Of a stretch of 64,000 bases of DNA, positions 47,721 to 56,203 are shown piece after piece. Within the stretch, counting starts at the first letter, position 1. Each line of letters begins with the position of its first letter. The notes beneath the pieces are model-generated. The model searched no databases, was not told the DNA's origin, and saw only the letters and a program-made list of their open reading frames with translations. The translations under genes were made by a program, and so were the position numbers. The DNA is from Vreelandella songnenensis. GTDB taxonomy: Bacteria; Pseudomonadota; Gammaproteobacteria; Pseudomonadales; Halomonadaceae. The stretch lies in assembly GCF_003002925.1 (NCBI RefSeq), contig NZ_PVTK01000002.1:310001-374000 (forward strand), read 5' to 3'.

Positions 47721-47878
47721 GTGAAGATCCTTTTCGGTAACTGCCGGGTACAAAAACCTCTGTTAGCTCCTTAGCGTAGCCTATACAACCCGTGGCACGG
47801 TCAAGTAGTACATCGCCCTGGCTGTAATTAAGTGCAATAAAATTCTTGTACGCGAATAGCATCAAACTTATAAAAAAA

Positions 47879-47973
47879 GCTAATTAATTGTTTTTTATTA
47901 AAATATTGTCAATATTAAGTTTTTGCACGTATGTGCAAAACGTAAACGTTCTGTCATTTTTCCTCTCTAGAAT
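47879..47973 (+). promoter_or_regulatory. AT-rich promoter/operator region of the 48029-53570 operon
   Basis: The 308-bp gap upstream of 48029 is strikingly AT-rich. It contains AATATT-GTC-AATATT (47902-47916), a perfect operator-like palindrome TTTTGCAC-GTAT-GTGCAAAA (47921-47940), the palindrome AACGTAAACGTT (47939-47950) and a -10-like TAGAAT (47968-47973). The 20-bp palindrome is a good candidate site for the LacI-type regulator encoded at 53545. A single CTGTCAT at 47951-47957 resembles half of a Pho box, but the other half is poor. Confidence 0.5.
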
Positions 47974-48028
47974 ACTTATCAATTCAGCCGATGCCATCGG
48001 CCACTTGATGCGTTAATGAGGAAAACCA

Positions 48029-49834
48029 ATGATTGGGTGGATCTTTACAGCACTCCCCACGAAACGGGGGCTACAGCTCAGTCTTAAAGACCCGGCGACG
48101 CTATTGGGCATTGGCCTGCTTATCACGTTCAGCTATCTCATCCTGGCGCCGGTCATCTCCATTCTCATGGACGCCGTCAACGTCAATTTTGGAGATTCAA
48201 ACCGGATTGGCACGCCCCAGGGCAACTTCACGCTCTATTATCTTGAGCGCGTGTTCACCTCCCCCATTTCACAACGCCTCTTCTGGCAGCCGCTGTTCAA
48301 TACGCTTAGCGTGGCGCTCGGTGCCATGTGCATCGCCATGGTGATCGGCGGGGTCATGGCCTGGCTTCTAAGCCGTACCAACCTCTGGGGCCGGGGCTGG
48401 TTCGCCACGGCGCTGATCGTGCCGTTCATGCTCCCCACGTGGACCTTTGCGCTTGCCTGGACCACGCTGTTCAAGAACCGCTCGATGGGCGGGCAGCCGG
48501 GGTGGCTTGAATCAATGGGCTACTCTTCGCCCGACTGGCTGGCCTATGGGCCGGTGCCCATGGTCCTTATTCTGGCGCTTCACTACATTCCGCTGGTCAT
48601 ACTGCTGTTCGGCAACGCCCTGCGTCGACTGGACTCCCAGCTTGAAGACTCGGCGCGCATTCTGGGCGCCAGCCGCTCCACCGTTGCCTTTCGCATCATC
48701 CTGCCGCTGATGCGCCCGGCGCTGATGTCGGCCATGGTGCTGATCCTGGCCGATGCCCTGGGCGAGTTTGCCGTTCCCTACATCCTTGGCTTACCCGTTC
48801 AGTACGATACGCTCTCCACCTCGCTGTTCAGGGCGATCTCATCGCGCCAGACCGGCGTTGCCTCGGTACTGGCCGGCGCCATCATGGTGCTGGGCTGTAT
48901 CACATTGACCATCGACCTGTACCTGATGCGCGAAGCGCGCCGCTTCGTCACGCTGGGTGGCAAGGGCGCCATGGAGCGTCGGCGCCCACTTGGCGTTTGG
49001 CGTCTGCCCGCCACGCTGCTGGCCGCTAGCCTGTTTGTAGTGGGCGTGGTGCTTCCGCTCATGACGCTCTTTCTATCCACCGTCATGCGTATCCCGGGGC
49101 GCTTTAACCTCTCCAACTTCACGCTCGATTACTGGATCGGCACCAATCTCGACACGATCGCGCTCTCGAACGGCATTCTATTGACGCCGGAGTTCTGGTC
49201 GGCCACCTGGAACAGCCTGCGCATCGTGGGCACCGCGTCCATCTGTGCTGGGTTGCTCGGGCTACTGGTGGGCTACGTCGTCACGCGCACGCCCTGGCGG
49301 TGGCTGGCAAGCACGCTGCGCCAACTCACCTTCATGCCTTATCTCGTGCCGGGTATTGCCTTCGCTGCAGCCACTCTGTCGCTGTTTGCCGTACAGCGCG
49401 GCCCGGTGCCCGCCCTTTATGGCACCTCGTTGATCCTGATGCTGGCGCTGATTGCCGATCAGATGCCCTTTGCCTCACGGGCAGGCATATCGGCCATGAC
49501 GCAGCTGGGTAAAGAGCCCGAAGAAGCTGCCCAGATATCGGGCGCCTCATGGCTCAAGCGTATGGTCAGCATCATCGTGCCCATTCAGAAAGGCGCGCTG
49601 GTGGTGGGTATCGTGCTGCCCTTTATCTCCGGCATCAAAGGCGTGAGCCTTTTCATCATCCTGGCGGTACCGGCCACCGAAGTGCTGACCACCTACTCAC
49701 TGCGCCTGGTGGATTACAACTACACCCAGGCGGCCAACGCCGTTGTGCTGATGATTGCCCTGCTCGCCTGGGGCGGCACGGTGCTGACCCAGAAATTAAC
49801 CAAGACGGGCCTCGCCCAAGGCCTGGAGAGCTAG
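48029..49834 (+). CDS. ABC transporter permease, fused double (FbpB/AfuB-like)
   Basis: A 601-residue inner-membrane protein with two tandem BPD_transp_1 domains and about 12 helices. Both EAA loops are visible: LEDSARILGASRSTVAFRII and PEEAAQISGASWLKRMVSII. This fused architecture is that of the ferric-iron/phosphonate/hexose-phosphate importer group (FbpB, AfuB). It forms the whole pore alone. RBS AATGAGGA precedes ATG 48029. First gene of a run that continues through two phosphatase genes and a regulator, which argues for a phosphorylated substrate rather than iron. Confidence 0.83.
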   Translation: MIGWIFTALPTKRGLQLSLKDPATLLGIGLLITFSYLILAPVISILMDAVNVNFGDSNRIGTPQGNFTLYYLERVFTSPISQRLFWQPLFNTLSVALGAMCIAMVIGGVMAWLLSRTNLWGRGWFATALIVPFMLPTWTFALAWTTLFKNRSMGGQPGWLESMGYSSPDWLAYGPVPMVLILALHYIPLVILLFGNALRRLDSQLEDSARILGASRSTVAFRIILPLMRPALMSAMVLILADALGEFAVPYILGLPVQYDTLSTSLFRAISSRQTGVASVLAGAIMVLGCITLTIDLYLMREARRFVTLGGKGAMERRRPLGVWRLPATLLAASLFVVGVVLPLMTLFLSTVMRIPGRFNLSNFTLDYWIGTNLDTIALSNGILLTPEFWSATWNSLRIVGTASICAGLLGLLVGYVVTRTPWRWLASTLRQLTFMPYLVPGIAFAAATLSLFAVQRGPVPALYGTSLILMLALIADQMPFASRAGISAMTQLGKEPEEAAQISGASWLKRMVSIIVPIQKGALVVGIVLPFISGIKGVSLFIILAVPATEVLTTYSLRLVDYNYTQAANAVVLMIALLAWGGTVLTQKLTKTGLAQGLES

Positions 49835-49836
49835 TC

Positions 49837-50928
49837 ATGCCTACCATCACGTTAGACGCCATTTCCAAGCAGTACAGCCAACAGGCAACCGCGGTTCAGA
49901 ATGTCGACCTGCATATTCCAAGCGGTGACTTCATGTGCCTGCTGGGCCCGTCAGGCTGCGGCAAGACCACGATGCTACGCATGATTGCAGGCCTCGAGCA
50001 CCTGAGCCACGGGCGGCTTTACATCGGCGACCAGCTGGTTGATTCACCGCAGAGCGGCTGTTTCGTGGCGCCGGAAAAGCGCGGCCTGGGCCTGGTATTT
50101 CAGAGCTACGCGCTATGGCCGCACATGACGGTCGAGCAGAACATCGAGTTTGGTCTGCGGCTGCGCAAGCTTTCCGAGCGCGAACGCCGCGCCCGCACCG
50201 GGGAGGTGATGGAGAAACTGGGCATAGCCGGTTACGCCAAGCGCTACCCTTCACAGCTTTCCGGCGGACAGCAGCAGCGCGTAGCCCTCGCCCGCATGAT
50301 GGTATTGAAACCGAAGGTACTGCTGCTCGATGAGCCACTCTCCAACCTTGATGCCTCCTTGCGCCTGGAGATGCGTGCTGAACTCAAACGGCTACACCAA
50401 GCGTTTGATACCACCATTCTGTTTGTCACCCACGACCAGTGGGAAGCCATGACCCTGGCCACCAACATTGCCGTCATGAGCAAGGGCCAGTTGCAGCAGG
50501 TAGGCAGCCCGGACGATATCTACGCGCGTCCGGCCAACCGCTTCGTGGCCGAGTTTATCGGCAACCCGCCGATCAATCAGGTAGCAGCGGATACCGCGCT
50601 GGGAGGCCGACTCGCCCGCCAGCCGAATACGCACATGCTGGGAATTCGCCCGGAAGATATCCACCTGGCGCCTGACGCCACTGCCCATACGCTGCCTGCC
50701 AAGGTGCGGGGCATCATGCCGACCGGCGGAAGCTGGGTGCTGGATATGGAAATAGAGGGCCAGTGTCTGCAGCTCTCGACCCAGATCAGGCCCCAGGTAC
50801 AGGCGGGTGAACATACCTACTGCCAGATTCAGCCCCAGCATGTGCACCTGTTCGACGCAGCCGGCAGCCGCCTTGAGCATACGGCTTATCACAACGCCGT
50901 CCCCACTTCCTTCATGCATGCCGTTTAA
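49837..50928 (+). CDS. ABC transporter ATP-binding protein (FbpC/AfuC-like)
   Basis: A 363-residue ATPase with all motifs intact: Walker A GPSGCGKTT, Q-loop VFQSYALWPHMT, signature [14 protein letters not shown], Walker B LLLDEPLSNLD and switch His in FVTHDQWEAMT. A C-terminal TOBE_2 regulatory domain follows. It pairs with the fused permease, beginning 2 bp after its stop with GGAG upstream. Confidence 0.87.
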   Translation: MPTITLDAISKQYSQQATAVQNVDLHIPSGDFMCLLGPSGCGKTTMLRMIAGLEHLSHGRLYIGDQLVDSPQSGCFVAPEKRGLGLVFQSYALWPHMTVEQNIEFGLRLRKLSERERRARTGEVMEKLGIAGYAKRYPSQLSGGQQQRVALARMMVLKPKVLLLDEPLSNLDASLRLEMRAELKRLHQAFDTTILFVTHDQWEAMTLATNIAVMSKGQLQQVGSPDDIYARPANRFVAEFIGNPPINQVAADTALGGRLARQPNTHMLGIRPEDIHLAPDATAHTLPAKVRGIMPTGGSWVLDMEIEGQCLQLSTQIRPQVQAGEHTYCQIQPQHVHLFDAAGSRLEHTAYHNAVPTSFMHAV

Positions 50929-50940
50929 AAGGGTTTATCC

Positions 50941-52044
50941 ATGCGTTCTCTATCACGACTTGCCATTGCCATCAGCCTAGCCTCAGCACCCGCGGCGTGG
51001 GCTGGCGAATCCAGCGCGATCGATGAGCTGATCGAAGCTGCCCGCCAGGAGCCCGCGATCACGGTCTACGACTCCACCGGCAAGATCATCGAGCAGGCCG
51101 AAGGCTTTACACGCAAGTACGGCGTTCAGGCAGAAGGGGTGAAATCGAAGGCGCCGCACACGCTGGAACGCATCATTCGCGAGGCCCAGGCGGGCAACAT
51201 CCAAACCGATGTGGCAATACTGGCCGATGCGCCGGCGGCGGTCGCCCAACTGCTGGATACCGGCTTTGCGGTCAACTGGTTTCCCGAAGCGCTGGCCGAC
51301 ACTATCAGCGAGCGCTATCGCGACCCGCTGGCCATCGTCATGGCGCCCAACGTATGGACCTACAGCACCGCGCTTCACGACAGCTGCCCTATCGCCAACC
51401 TTTGGGAGTTGACCGAGCCCGAGTGGGCGCGTCGCGTTGCCATGCAGGATCCGCTGGGCAAGCCCTCCTACGTGGACTGGTTCAACCAGATGGCCCAGCA
51501 CGGCGATGAGGCAATGGCGGCCGCCTTTGAAGCACGCTATGGCCACCCGCTCGACGATTCCGAGGAGAGTGCCACTGCGGCCTGGGTAAAGGCCTTGGCC
51601 GCCAACGCGCCACTGCTGACCGACTCGGATTCCAACGCCGCAGAAGCCGTGGCCTCCCCGGATCAGCAGGACAGTTTTATCGGCTTAACCAGCACCGCCA
51701 AGTTTCGTGACAATGCCAACGGCATGACGCTTGGCATCTGCGAAGGCCTCGACCCCTGGCTTGGCTGGACCTACCCCTCCATTGGCCTTATTGCCAGTGG
51801 CACCCAAAGCCCCAATGCTGCCAAGCTCTTCTTGTATTACCTGTTGACCGAAGAAGGCATCGCCCCCCAGGCGCAGGACGGGAAAATTTCGACCCGCTCC
51901 AACATTGCGCTACCGGCCAGCGAGCCTTCCGGCATTGGGGCGCTTAAAGCGCAGCTGTTTGATTACTCCCCGGATACGGCCATCGATGACTGGGAAAACC
52001 GCCAGGATTGGCAGGAACTCTGGATGCTGAACTATCGCCGTTGA
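50941..52044 (+). CDS. ABC transporter substrate-binding protein (FbpA/AfuA-like)
   Basis: A 367-residue periplasmic receptor with signal peptide (MRSLSRLAIAISLASAPAAW, cleavage near AWAGE). It opens AITVYDSTGKIIEQAEGF and has QTDVAILADAPAAVAQLLDTG, the cluster-D type seen in FbpA and the hexose-phosphate receptor AfuA. The twin-Tyr iron-binding motif of FbpA is not evident, which argues against iron. Ligand is inferred from the neighbouring phosphatases to be a phosphorylated polyol or sugar. Its stop codon lies in the first unit of a 13-bp tandem repeat. Confidence 0.78.
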   Translation: MRSLSRLAIAISLASAPAAWAGESSAIDELIEAARQEPAITVYDSTGKIIEQAEGFTRKYGVQAEGVKSKAPHTLERIIREAQAGNIQTDVAILADAPAAVAQLLDTGFAVNWFPEALADTISERYRDPLAIVMAPNVWTYSTALHDSCPIANLWELTEPEWARRVAMQDPLGKPSYVDWFNQMAQHGDEAMAAAFEARYGHPLDDSEESATAAWVKALAANAPLLTDSDSNAAEAVASPDQQDSFIGLTSTAKFRDNANGMTLGICEGLDPWLGWTYPSIGLIASGTQSPNAAKLFLYYLLTEEGIAPQAQDGKISTRSNIALPASEPSGIGALKAQLFDYSPDTAIDDWENRQDWQELWMLNYRR

Positions 52045-52085
52045 CCCATCGCCATTAACTATCACCATTAACCATCGCCGTTAAC
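52033..52085 (+). repeat. Four-copy 13-bp tandem repeat over the binding-protein stop codon
   Basis: Units TATCGCCGTTGAC, CATCGCCATTAAC, TATCACCATTAAC and CATCGCCGTTAAC follow each other, with one extra C after the first. The consensus is YATCRCCRTTRAC. Unit 1 contains the last codons and the TGA of the receptor gene; later units offer TAA instead. Confidence 0.85.
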
Positions 52086-52125
52086 AACAATACCTGCGTT
52101 CACGCTGCACTCTATAAGGATAGCT

Positions 52126-52950
52126 ATGCCGATTCTGCCCCATGAGCTTGAGGCCCGCGCGGAGTTCTTGAAGGACATGATTCACCGCACTGGCCTGAAA
52201 GCACGCCATCTTTTCGAAACGCGTACGCCGGGGCTCTACACGCTCAAGGGCCACCAGGATTTCCTGACCGAGGCCGATACCTTCATCGAGCAAGAGATCA
52301 AGGCCGCCATTGCACAGCACTTTCCCAGCGATGCCTTCATGGGCGAGGAAAGTAGCGGCGAGCAGTGCGGCGGGCAGGTCAACGGCAACGCCACCTGGAT
52401 CGTCGACCCGATCGATGGCACGGCCAACTACGCCAGAGGCATTCCTCACTTCTGTGTCTGCATCGCGTTTATCGACCGCGGCAAGACCCAGCTGGGCGCC
52501 ATTTTCAACCCGTGCACTGAGGAGCTCTATTTCACCCAGCGCGGCAAGGGCGCCTATAAAAACGCCGAGGCCATTCAGGTAGCCGCCACCCGCGACTTCA
52601 CCACCGCGACCATTGAAATGGGCTGGTCCACTCGAACCGCGCTGCAGACCTACCTCAATGCCCAGGCGGCACTTTTATCCCATGGTGCCAACGTTCGCCG
52701 CGGCGCCTCCGGCGCGCTGGCCCTGGCCTGGGTGGCCGAAGGCCGCATCGACGGTTATCTCGAGCATCATATGCATCCCTGGGACAGCCTGGCCGGGCTT
52801 TTACTGGTGCGTGAAGCGGGTGGCGTGACACGCCCCTACCTTTCCCTTTCCGGCACTCTGAGCACGGGCGGCGCGGTGCTAGCGGCGGCGCCGCACATCG
52901 CGGATTCCCTTACCCATTACAGCCAACTTGAAGAGCTTGACATCGCATGA
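52126..52950 (+). CDS. Inositol monophosphatase-family phosphatase
   Basis: A 274-residue enzyme of the lithium-sensitive Mg2+-dependent phosphatase family. The metal-binding residues are in place: GEES (73-76), WIVDPIDGTANY (91-102, Asp94 and Asp97) and the C-terminal PWDSLAGLLLVREAGG with Asp220. No signal peptide, so it acts in the cytoplasm. The genome should have another copy (SuhB) elsewhere; this one is embedded in the importer operon, suggesting it dephosphorylates the imported compound, for example an inositol monophosphate. RBS AAGGAT; the next gene starts inside its stop codon. Confidence 0.85.
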   Translation: MPILPHELEARAEFLKDMIHRTGLKARHLFETRTPGLYTLKGHQDFLTEADTFIEQEIKAAIAQHFPSDAFMGEESSGEQCGGQVNGNATWIVDPIDGTANYARGIPHFCVCIAFIDRGKTQLGAIFNPCTEELYFTQRGKGAYKNAEAIQVAATRDFTTATIEMGWSTRTALQTYLNAQAALLSHGANVRRGASGALALAWVAEGRIDGYLEHHMHPWDSLAGLLLVREAGGVTRPYLSLSGTLSTGGAVLAAAPHIADSLTHYSQLEELDIA

Positions 52951-53570
52951 CCAAACATCACTATCCGCGCCCGCCCATGAGTCTGATCGAGCCCAACCTG
53001 CCCGGGCGTAACGTGGCGCTCTATATCGGCGATAGCCAGGCCGCCAGCAGCCCGGCACTGCTTGAAGAAAATGGTATTACCACGGTGATCAACTGCGCCG
53101 TCAATCTGGATATCAACCTGGTGGACACGAGTATTCCTCCTACGCCCAACGGCTTGATTCAAGGGCCTGGCAGGTTTCGGTATTACAAGATCGGCATGAT
53201 CGACGGCCCGGGTAACCCGCACGAACAGATGCTGGCCGCCTATTTCATTCTCAGAGCCGCGCTTGACCAGGTCATGCCGGACAAGCCCTCCTACCCATTG
53301 CGCGAAAAAGGCAATGTGATGGTGCATTGTCGCGGCGGGCGCAGCCGCTCGGTCACGCTGGTATCGTTGTTTCTGCATCTGGAACTGCCCAACCGCTACC
53401 CAACGCTTGAAAGCGCCGTGGCCCATGTGCGCCAGGAGCGCCAGCTGCATCCGGATGAGTGGTTTGAAACTCCCAAACCGGAGCTGTTCGATGCCGCCCG
53501 CATCGCGGCCCGGCAGATAAAGCAATTACTCCAAGAGGCACCCGATGAGCAGCTCACGCAAGTTTGCTAG
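52947..53570 (+). CDS. Dual-specificity-type (Cys-x5-Arg) phosphatase
   Basis: A 207-residue protein with the cysteine-phosphatase signature VHCRGGRSRS: nucleophile Cys128 and Arg134. An Asp in KIGMIDGPGNPHEQM is a candidate general acid. Cytoplasmic, no signal. Family members act on phosphoproteins, but some dephosphorylate inositol phosphates; in this operon the latter is attractive. Start overlaps the previous stop (ATGA), and the C-terminus overlaps the regulator gene by 26 bp, so the three genes are translated together. Confidence 0.78.
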   Translation: MTKHHYPRPPMSLIEPNLPGRNVALYIGDSQAASSPALLEENGITTVINCAVNLDINLVDTSIPPTPNGLIQGPGRFRYYKIGMIDGPGNPHEQMLAAYFILRAALDQVMPDKPSYPLREKGNVMVHCRGGRSRSVTLVSLFLHLELPNRYPTLESAVAHVRQERQLHPDEWFETPKPELFDAARIAARQIKQLLQEAPDEQLTQVC

Positions 53571-54546
53571 TGCTGAAGAGGTCGCACGCCTGGCCGGCGT
53601 GTCGCGTTCGGCGGTATCACGCACCTTTACCGACGGTGCCAGCGTCTCGGAAGAGACGCGTCGCAAGGTGCTTGCAGCGGCAGCCGAGCTCAACTACCAC
53701 GTCAATCACCTGGCCCGCGGCCTCTCCCAGGAGAGCTCGCGCCCGGTCTGCCTGGTAGGCGATCACCTCTCATCGCCGTTTCTCTCGAGCTTGCTGGAAG
53801 CGGTCAGCCGGCACATCCAGGCGCTGGGCCGGGCCGTCATGTTGATCAACACGTCCGGCGAGCCCGAAGCCGTGGAAGGCGCCCTGCATCAGGCATTGAA
53901 GTACCGGGCGAGCGCCATCGTGGTGTTATCCGGCGCGCCTGCAGAATCTCTGGTGCAAACCTGTATTCAAAGCGGGCTGCGGGTGGTGCTGGTCAACCGC
54001 GGTCACGAATTCAGCGGCCCGGTGCATATCACACTCGACCACGAATCCGCCATGCAGGAAGCCTTCGAGCTGTTTTACCGGGTGGGATGCCGCTCTTTTG
54101 GACTGGTAACCTCCACCGCCTGCACGCCAAGCCTGCTAGCCCGGGAACAGGCTTTTACCCGAGCGGTGAATGAAGCGGGGCTTTCGATAACCACCGTGCG
54201 GGAAGGTCCCACCCAGTACGCCACGGGCCAGGCCGCCGCTAGAGCGCTGCTTGCCCGTTCACAGCGGCCGGATGCCGTGCTCTGCACCACCGACCTGCTG
54301 GCGTGTGGTTTTCTGGACACCGCGCGCCAGTCGTTCAAGCTCGATATTCCGCAAGACCTGTGCGTCATGGGCTTCGATAACATCGAGCAGGCCAGCTGGC
54401 AAAGCTATGAACTGACCACCTTTCATCACCCGGTGGAGGAAATCGCGGCATGCATTGTCAAGCAGCTGGCAGATGAGGATGTCATCAGCCAGATGATTCA
54501 GCTGCCTGCCCAGCCCGTGTGGCGGAGCACCATTCGCCCGGGCTGA
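53545..54546 (+). CDS. LacI-family transcriptional regulator
   Basis: A 333-residue regulator with an N-terminal LacI helix-turn-helix (SAEEVARLAGVSRSAVSRTF) and hinge (YHVNHLARGLSQ), followed by a periplasmic-binding-protein-like sensor (FLSSLLEAVSRHIQALGRAV, RPDAVLCTTDLLACGFLD, MGFDNIEQASW). It ends the importer operon and probably represses it through the palindrome at 47921-47940. AGAGG lies six bases before the ATG. Confidence 0.88.
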   Translation: MSSSRKFASAEEVARLAGVSRSAVSRTFTDGASVSEETRRKVLAAAAELNYHVNHLARGLSQESSRPVCLVGDHLSSPFLSSLLEAVSRHIQALGRAVMLINTSGEPEAVEGALHQALKYRASAIVVLSGAPAESLVQTCIQSGLRVVLVNRGHEFSGPVHITLDHESAMQEAFELFYRVGCRSFGLVTSTACTPSLLAREQAFTRAVNEAGLSITTVREGPTQYATGQAAARALLARSQRPDAVLCTTDLLACGFLDTARQSFKLDIPQDLCVMGFDNIEQASWQSYELTTFHHPVEEIAACIVKQLADEDVISQMIQLPAQPVWRSTIRPG

Positions 54547-54591
54547 AACCTCACCCGCTAACGCGCCTGATACAGCAACACTCTGATTTTA

Positions 54592-54611
54592 TTCGCCCTA
54601 CTTCGGGCGAA
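54592..54611 (+). terminator. Stem-loop after the LacI gene
   Basis: TTCGCCC-TACTTC-GGGCGAA, seven paired bases, in the 135-bp gap before the phosphatase gene. No clear T run, so this is a weak or attenuating terminator. Confidence 0.4.
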
Positions 54612-54681
54612 GGGGCCTCTTTGTGCCTTTTAAACGTGCCTTTTGACGCGAACTGACCAACTTTCCACCAGGAGAACACCA

Positions 54682-56094
54682 ATGCAAGCCACGACGAACC
54701 GCTACCTTGGCGCTGTCGCTTTCGCCGCCGCCGGCTGGCTGGCCGCCACGCCAGCCCTGGCCACGGACGCCAGCGCGCCGGACGCTACGCACTACAGCAC
54801 AAAAACGCCCTATCGCTACGTTCCTACCGAGTTCACGCCCGCCCCGCCGGGATATCGCCCGGTGCTGGTCCAGTACGTGGGCCGACACGGTTCGCGCCAT
54901 CTTTCCAGCGCCAAGTACGACAAGACGCTTTTCGAGCTGCTGAGCATTGCCGAGGCGCGCGGTCAGCTCACCGACGCCGGGTACACATTGAAGCAGGAAG
55001 TAGCCCAGCTGATCGCGGTTCAGGAAGACGTCTACGGCGAGCTTTCGATGCTCGGTGGCGAGGAGCTTCACGCTATCGGCGAGCGCCTGGCCGAGCGCTT
55101 CCCCGAGGCCTTCGAGGACGGCCAGCCGATCATCGCCCACGCCACCTACAAGGACCGCACACCTCAAAGCCGCGACCACTTTTTAAGTGGCTTGCAAAGT
55201 GCGCTGGGCGAGGCGACGCCGCCCATCGACGCCCGCCAGTACGCCAAGGGCCGCGACCCTTATCTGCGCCCTTACGACCTGGCCGCCCGCTATGGCGACT
55301 ACAAGAGCGACGGCGAGTGGCAGGCGGTCATCAACGCCTTCCTTGACGCGCAAAGTGAAACCGCCACCTTCGCCCGAGATATCGTCACCCAGTTCATTGA
55401 TGACGAACTCTACGCCGAGCTCGAGCGCGGCGAGCTGGCACTTGAGGACGCCAAGGGGCGCGTCGCTCTCGCCACGCCCACGGACGCCGCCAACAACCTT
55501 TACCAGCTCTATATCATTTCGCCCAACATCGTGCGCGAGGGGGAGTTCGATTTCGGCCGCTACTTCAGCGAAGAGCAGCTGGCCTGGTATGAAGACCTCG
55601 ACTTGATGGAGACCTTCTACGCCAAGGGCCCTTCGCTTACGAGCAGCGACCTGCCCCGGGAAATCGCAGCCCCCATGGTCAAGGAACTGATCACCTCGAC
55701 CGACGAAGCACTTAAGAAGGATAGCGTAAGCGGCATCTTCAACTTCACTCATGCGGAGTTGATCATGCCTCTTGCCGCGTACCTGCAGATCGAAGGTGCC
55801 GATGAGAGCCAGGACGACCCGGCCCAGGTCAGCGCCAGCTGGGCCGGCAAGGACATCACGGCAATGGCCGCCAACATTCAGTGGATTCTTTTCGAGAACG
55901 ACAACGGCGGCGACCCCCTGGTCAAGATGCTGCATAACGAGCGCGAGATAGCCTTCCCTCTCCCGACCGAGCAATACCCCTACTACGACTGGGAAAGCGT
56001 CAAGGCGTACTACATCGCCAAGGTCAATGACAGCGGCATTGCGTTGAGCAACACGCTGGATGAAGACATCGAGGCGCTCGAAAACGACTTCTAG
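54682..56094 (+). CDS. Secreted histidine acid phosphatase, MINPP/phytase-like
   Basis: A 470-residue secreted protein with a signal peptide (RYLGAVAFAAAGWLAATP, cleavage near ALATD). The catalytic motif YVGRHGSRHL (His69 nucleophile, Arg68 and Arg72) identifies the branch-2 histidine phosphatases. The distal proton-donor motif is HAE (357-359, in FTHAELIMPL), the variant found in multiple inositol polyphosphate phosphatases rather than the HD of ordinary phytases. It should remove phosphates from inositol phosphates or other esters in the periplasm. AGGAG at 54670-54674 supports ATG 54682. Substrate is inferred from motif and context. Confidence 0.8.
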   Translation: MQATTNRYLGAVAFAAAGWLAATPALATDASAPDATHYSTKTPYRYVPTEFTPAPPGYRPVLVQYVGRHGSRHLSSAKYDKTLFELLSIAEARGQLTDAGYTLKQEVAQLIAVQEDVYGELSMLGGEELHAIGERLAERFPEAFEDGQPIIAHATYKDRTPQSRDHFLSGLQSALGEATPPIDARQYAKGRDPYLRPYDLAARYGDYKSDGEWQAVINAFLDAQSETATFARDIVTQFIDDELYAELERGELALEDAKGRVALATPTDAANNLYQLYIISPNIVREGEFDFGRYFSEEQLAWYEDLDLMETFYAKGPSLTSSDLPREIAAPMVKELITSTDEALKKDSVSGIFNFTHAELIMPLAAYLQIEGADESQDDPAQVSASWAGKDITAMAANIQWILFENDNGGDPLVKMLHNEREIAFPLPTEQYPYYDWESVKAYYIAKVNDSGIALSNTLDEDIEALENDF

Positions 56095-56139
56095 GTCGTA
56101 AACGCCCTTCACTTTTTTAACACATTGAAAACACACCCT

Positions 56140-56161
56140 CTTTTAATCCTGCGATTAAAGG
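56140..56161 (+). terminator. Stem-loop between phosphatase and porin genes
   Basis: CTTTTAATC-CTGC-GATTAAAGG, about nine pairs including one G-T, 79 to 100 bases... located in the short gap before the porin gene. It may attenuate read-through or protect mRNA ends; no T run. Confidence 0.35.
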
Positions 56162-56203
56162 AGCGGCCAGTGACTGCCTGAACTTTTTGTAAGGATCGAA
56201 GAA

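Noticed and set aside
47951-47957. Pho box upstream of the phosphate-ester importer
   Set aside because: Only one CTGTCAT half-site is present; the expected partner 11 bp away matches poorly on either side, so PhoB control is not supported by sequence.
48029-52044. Ferric iron (Fbp) transporter
   Set aside because: The fold family fits, but the receptor shows no evident twin-Tyr iron site and the operon contains two phosphatases and a LacI regulator, not iron-related genes or a Fur-like box that I can see.
52033-52085. CRISPR-like repeat
   Set aside because: The units are 13 bp and contiguous without spacers, so it is a minisatellite.
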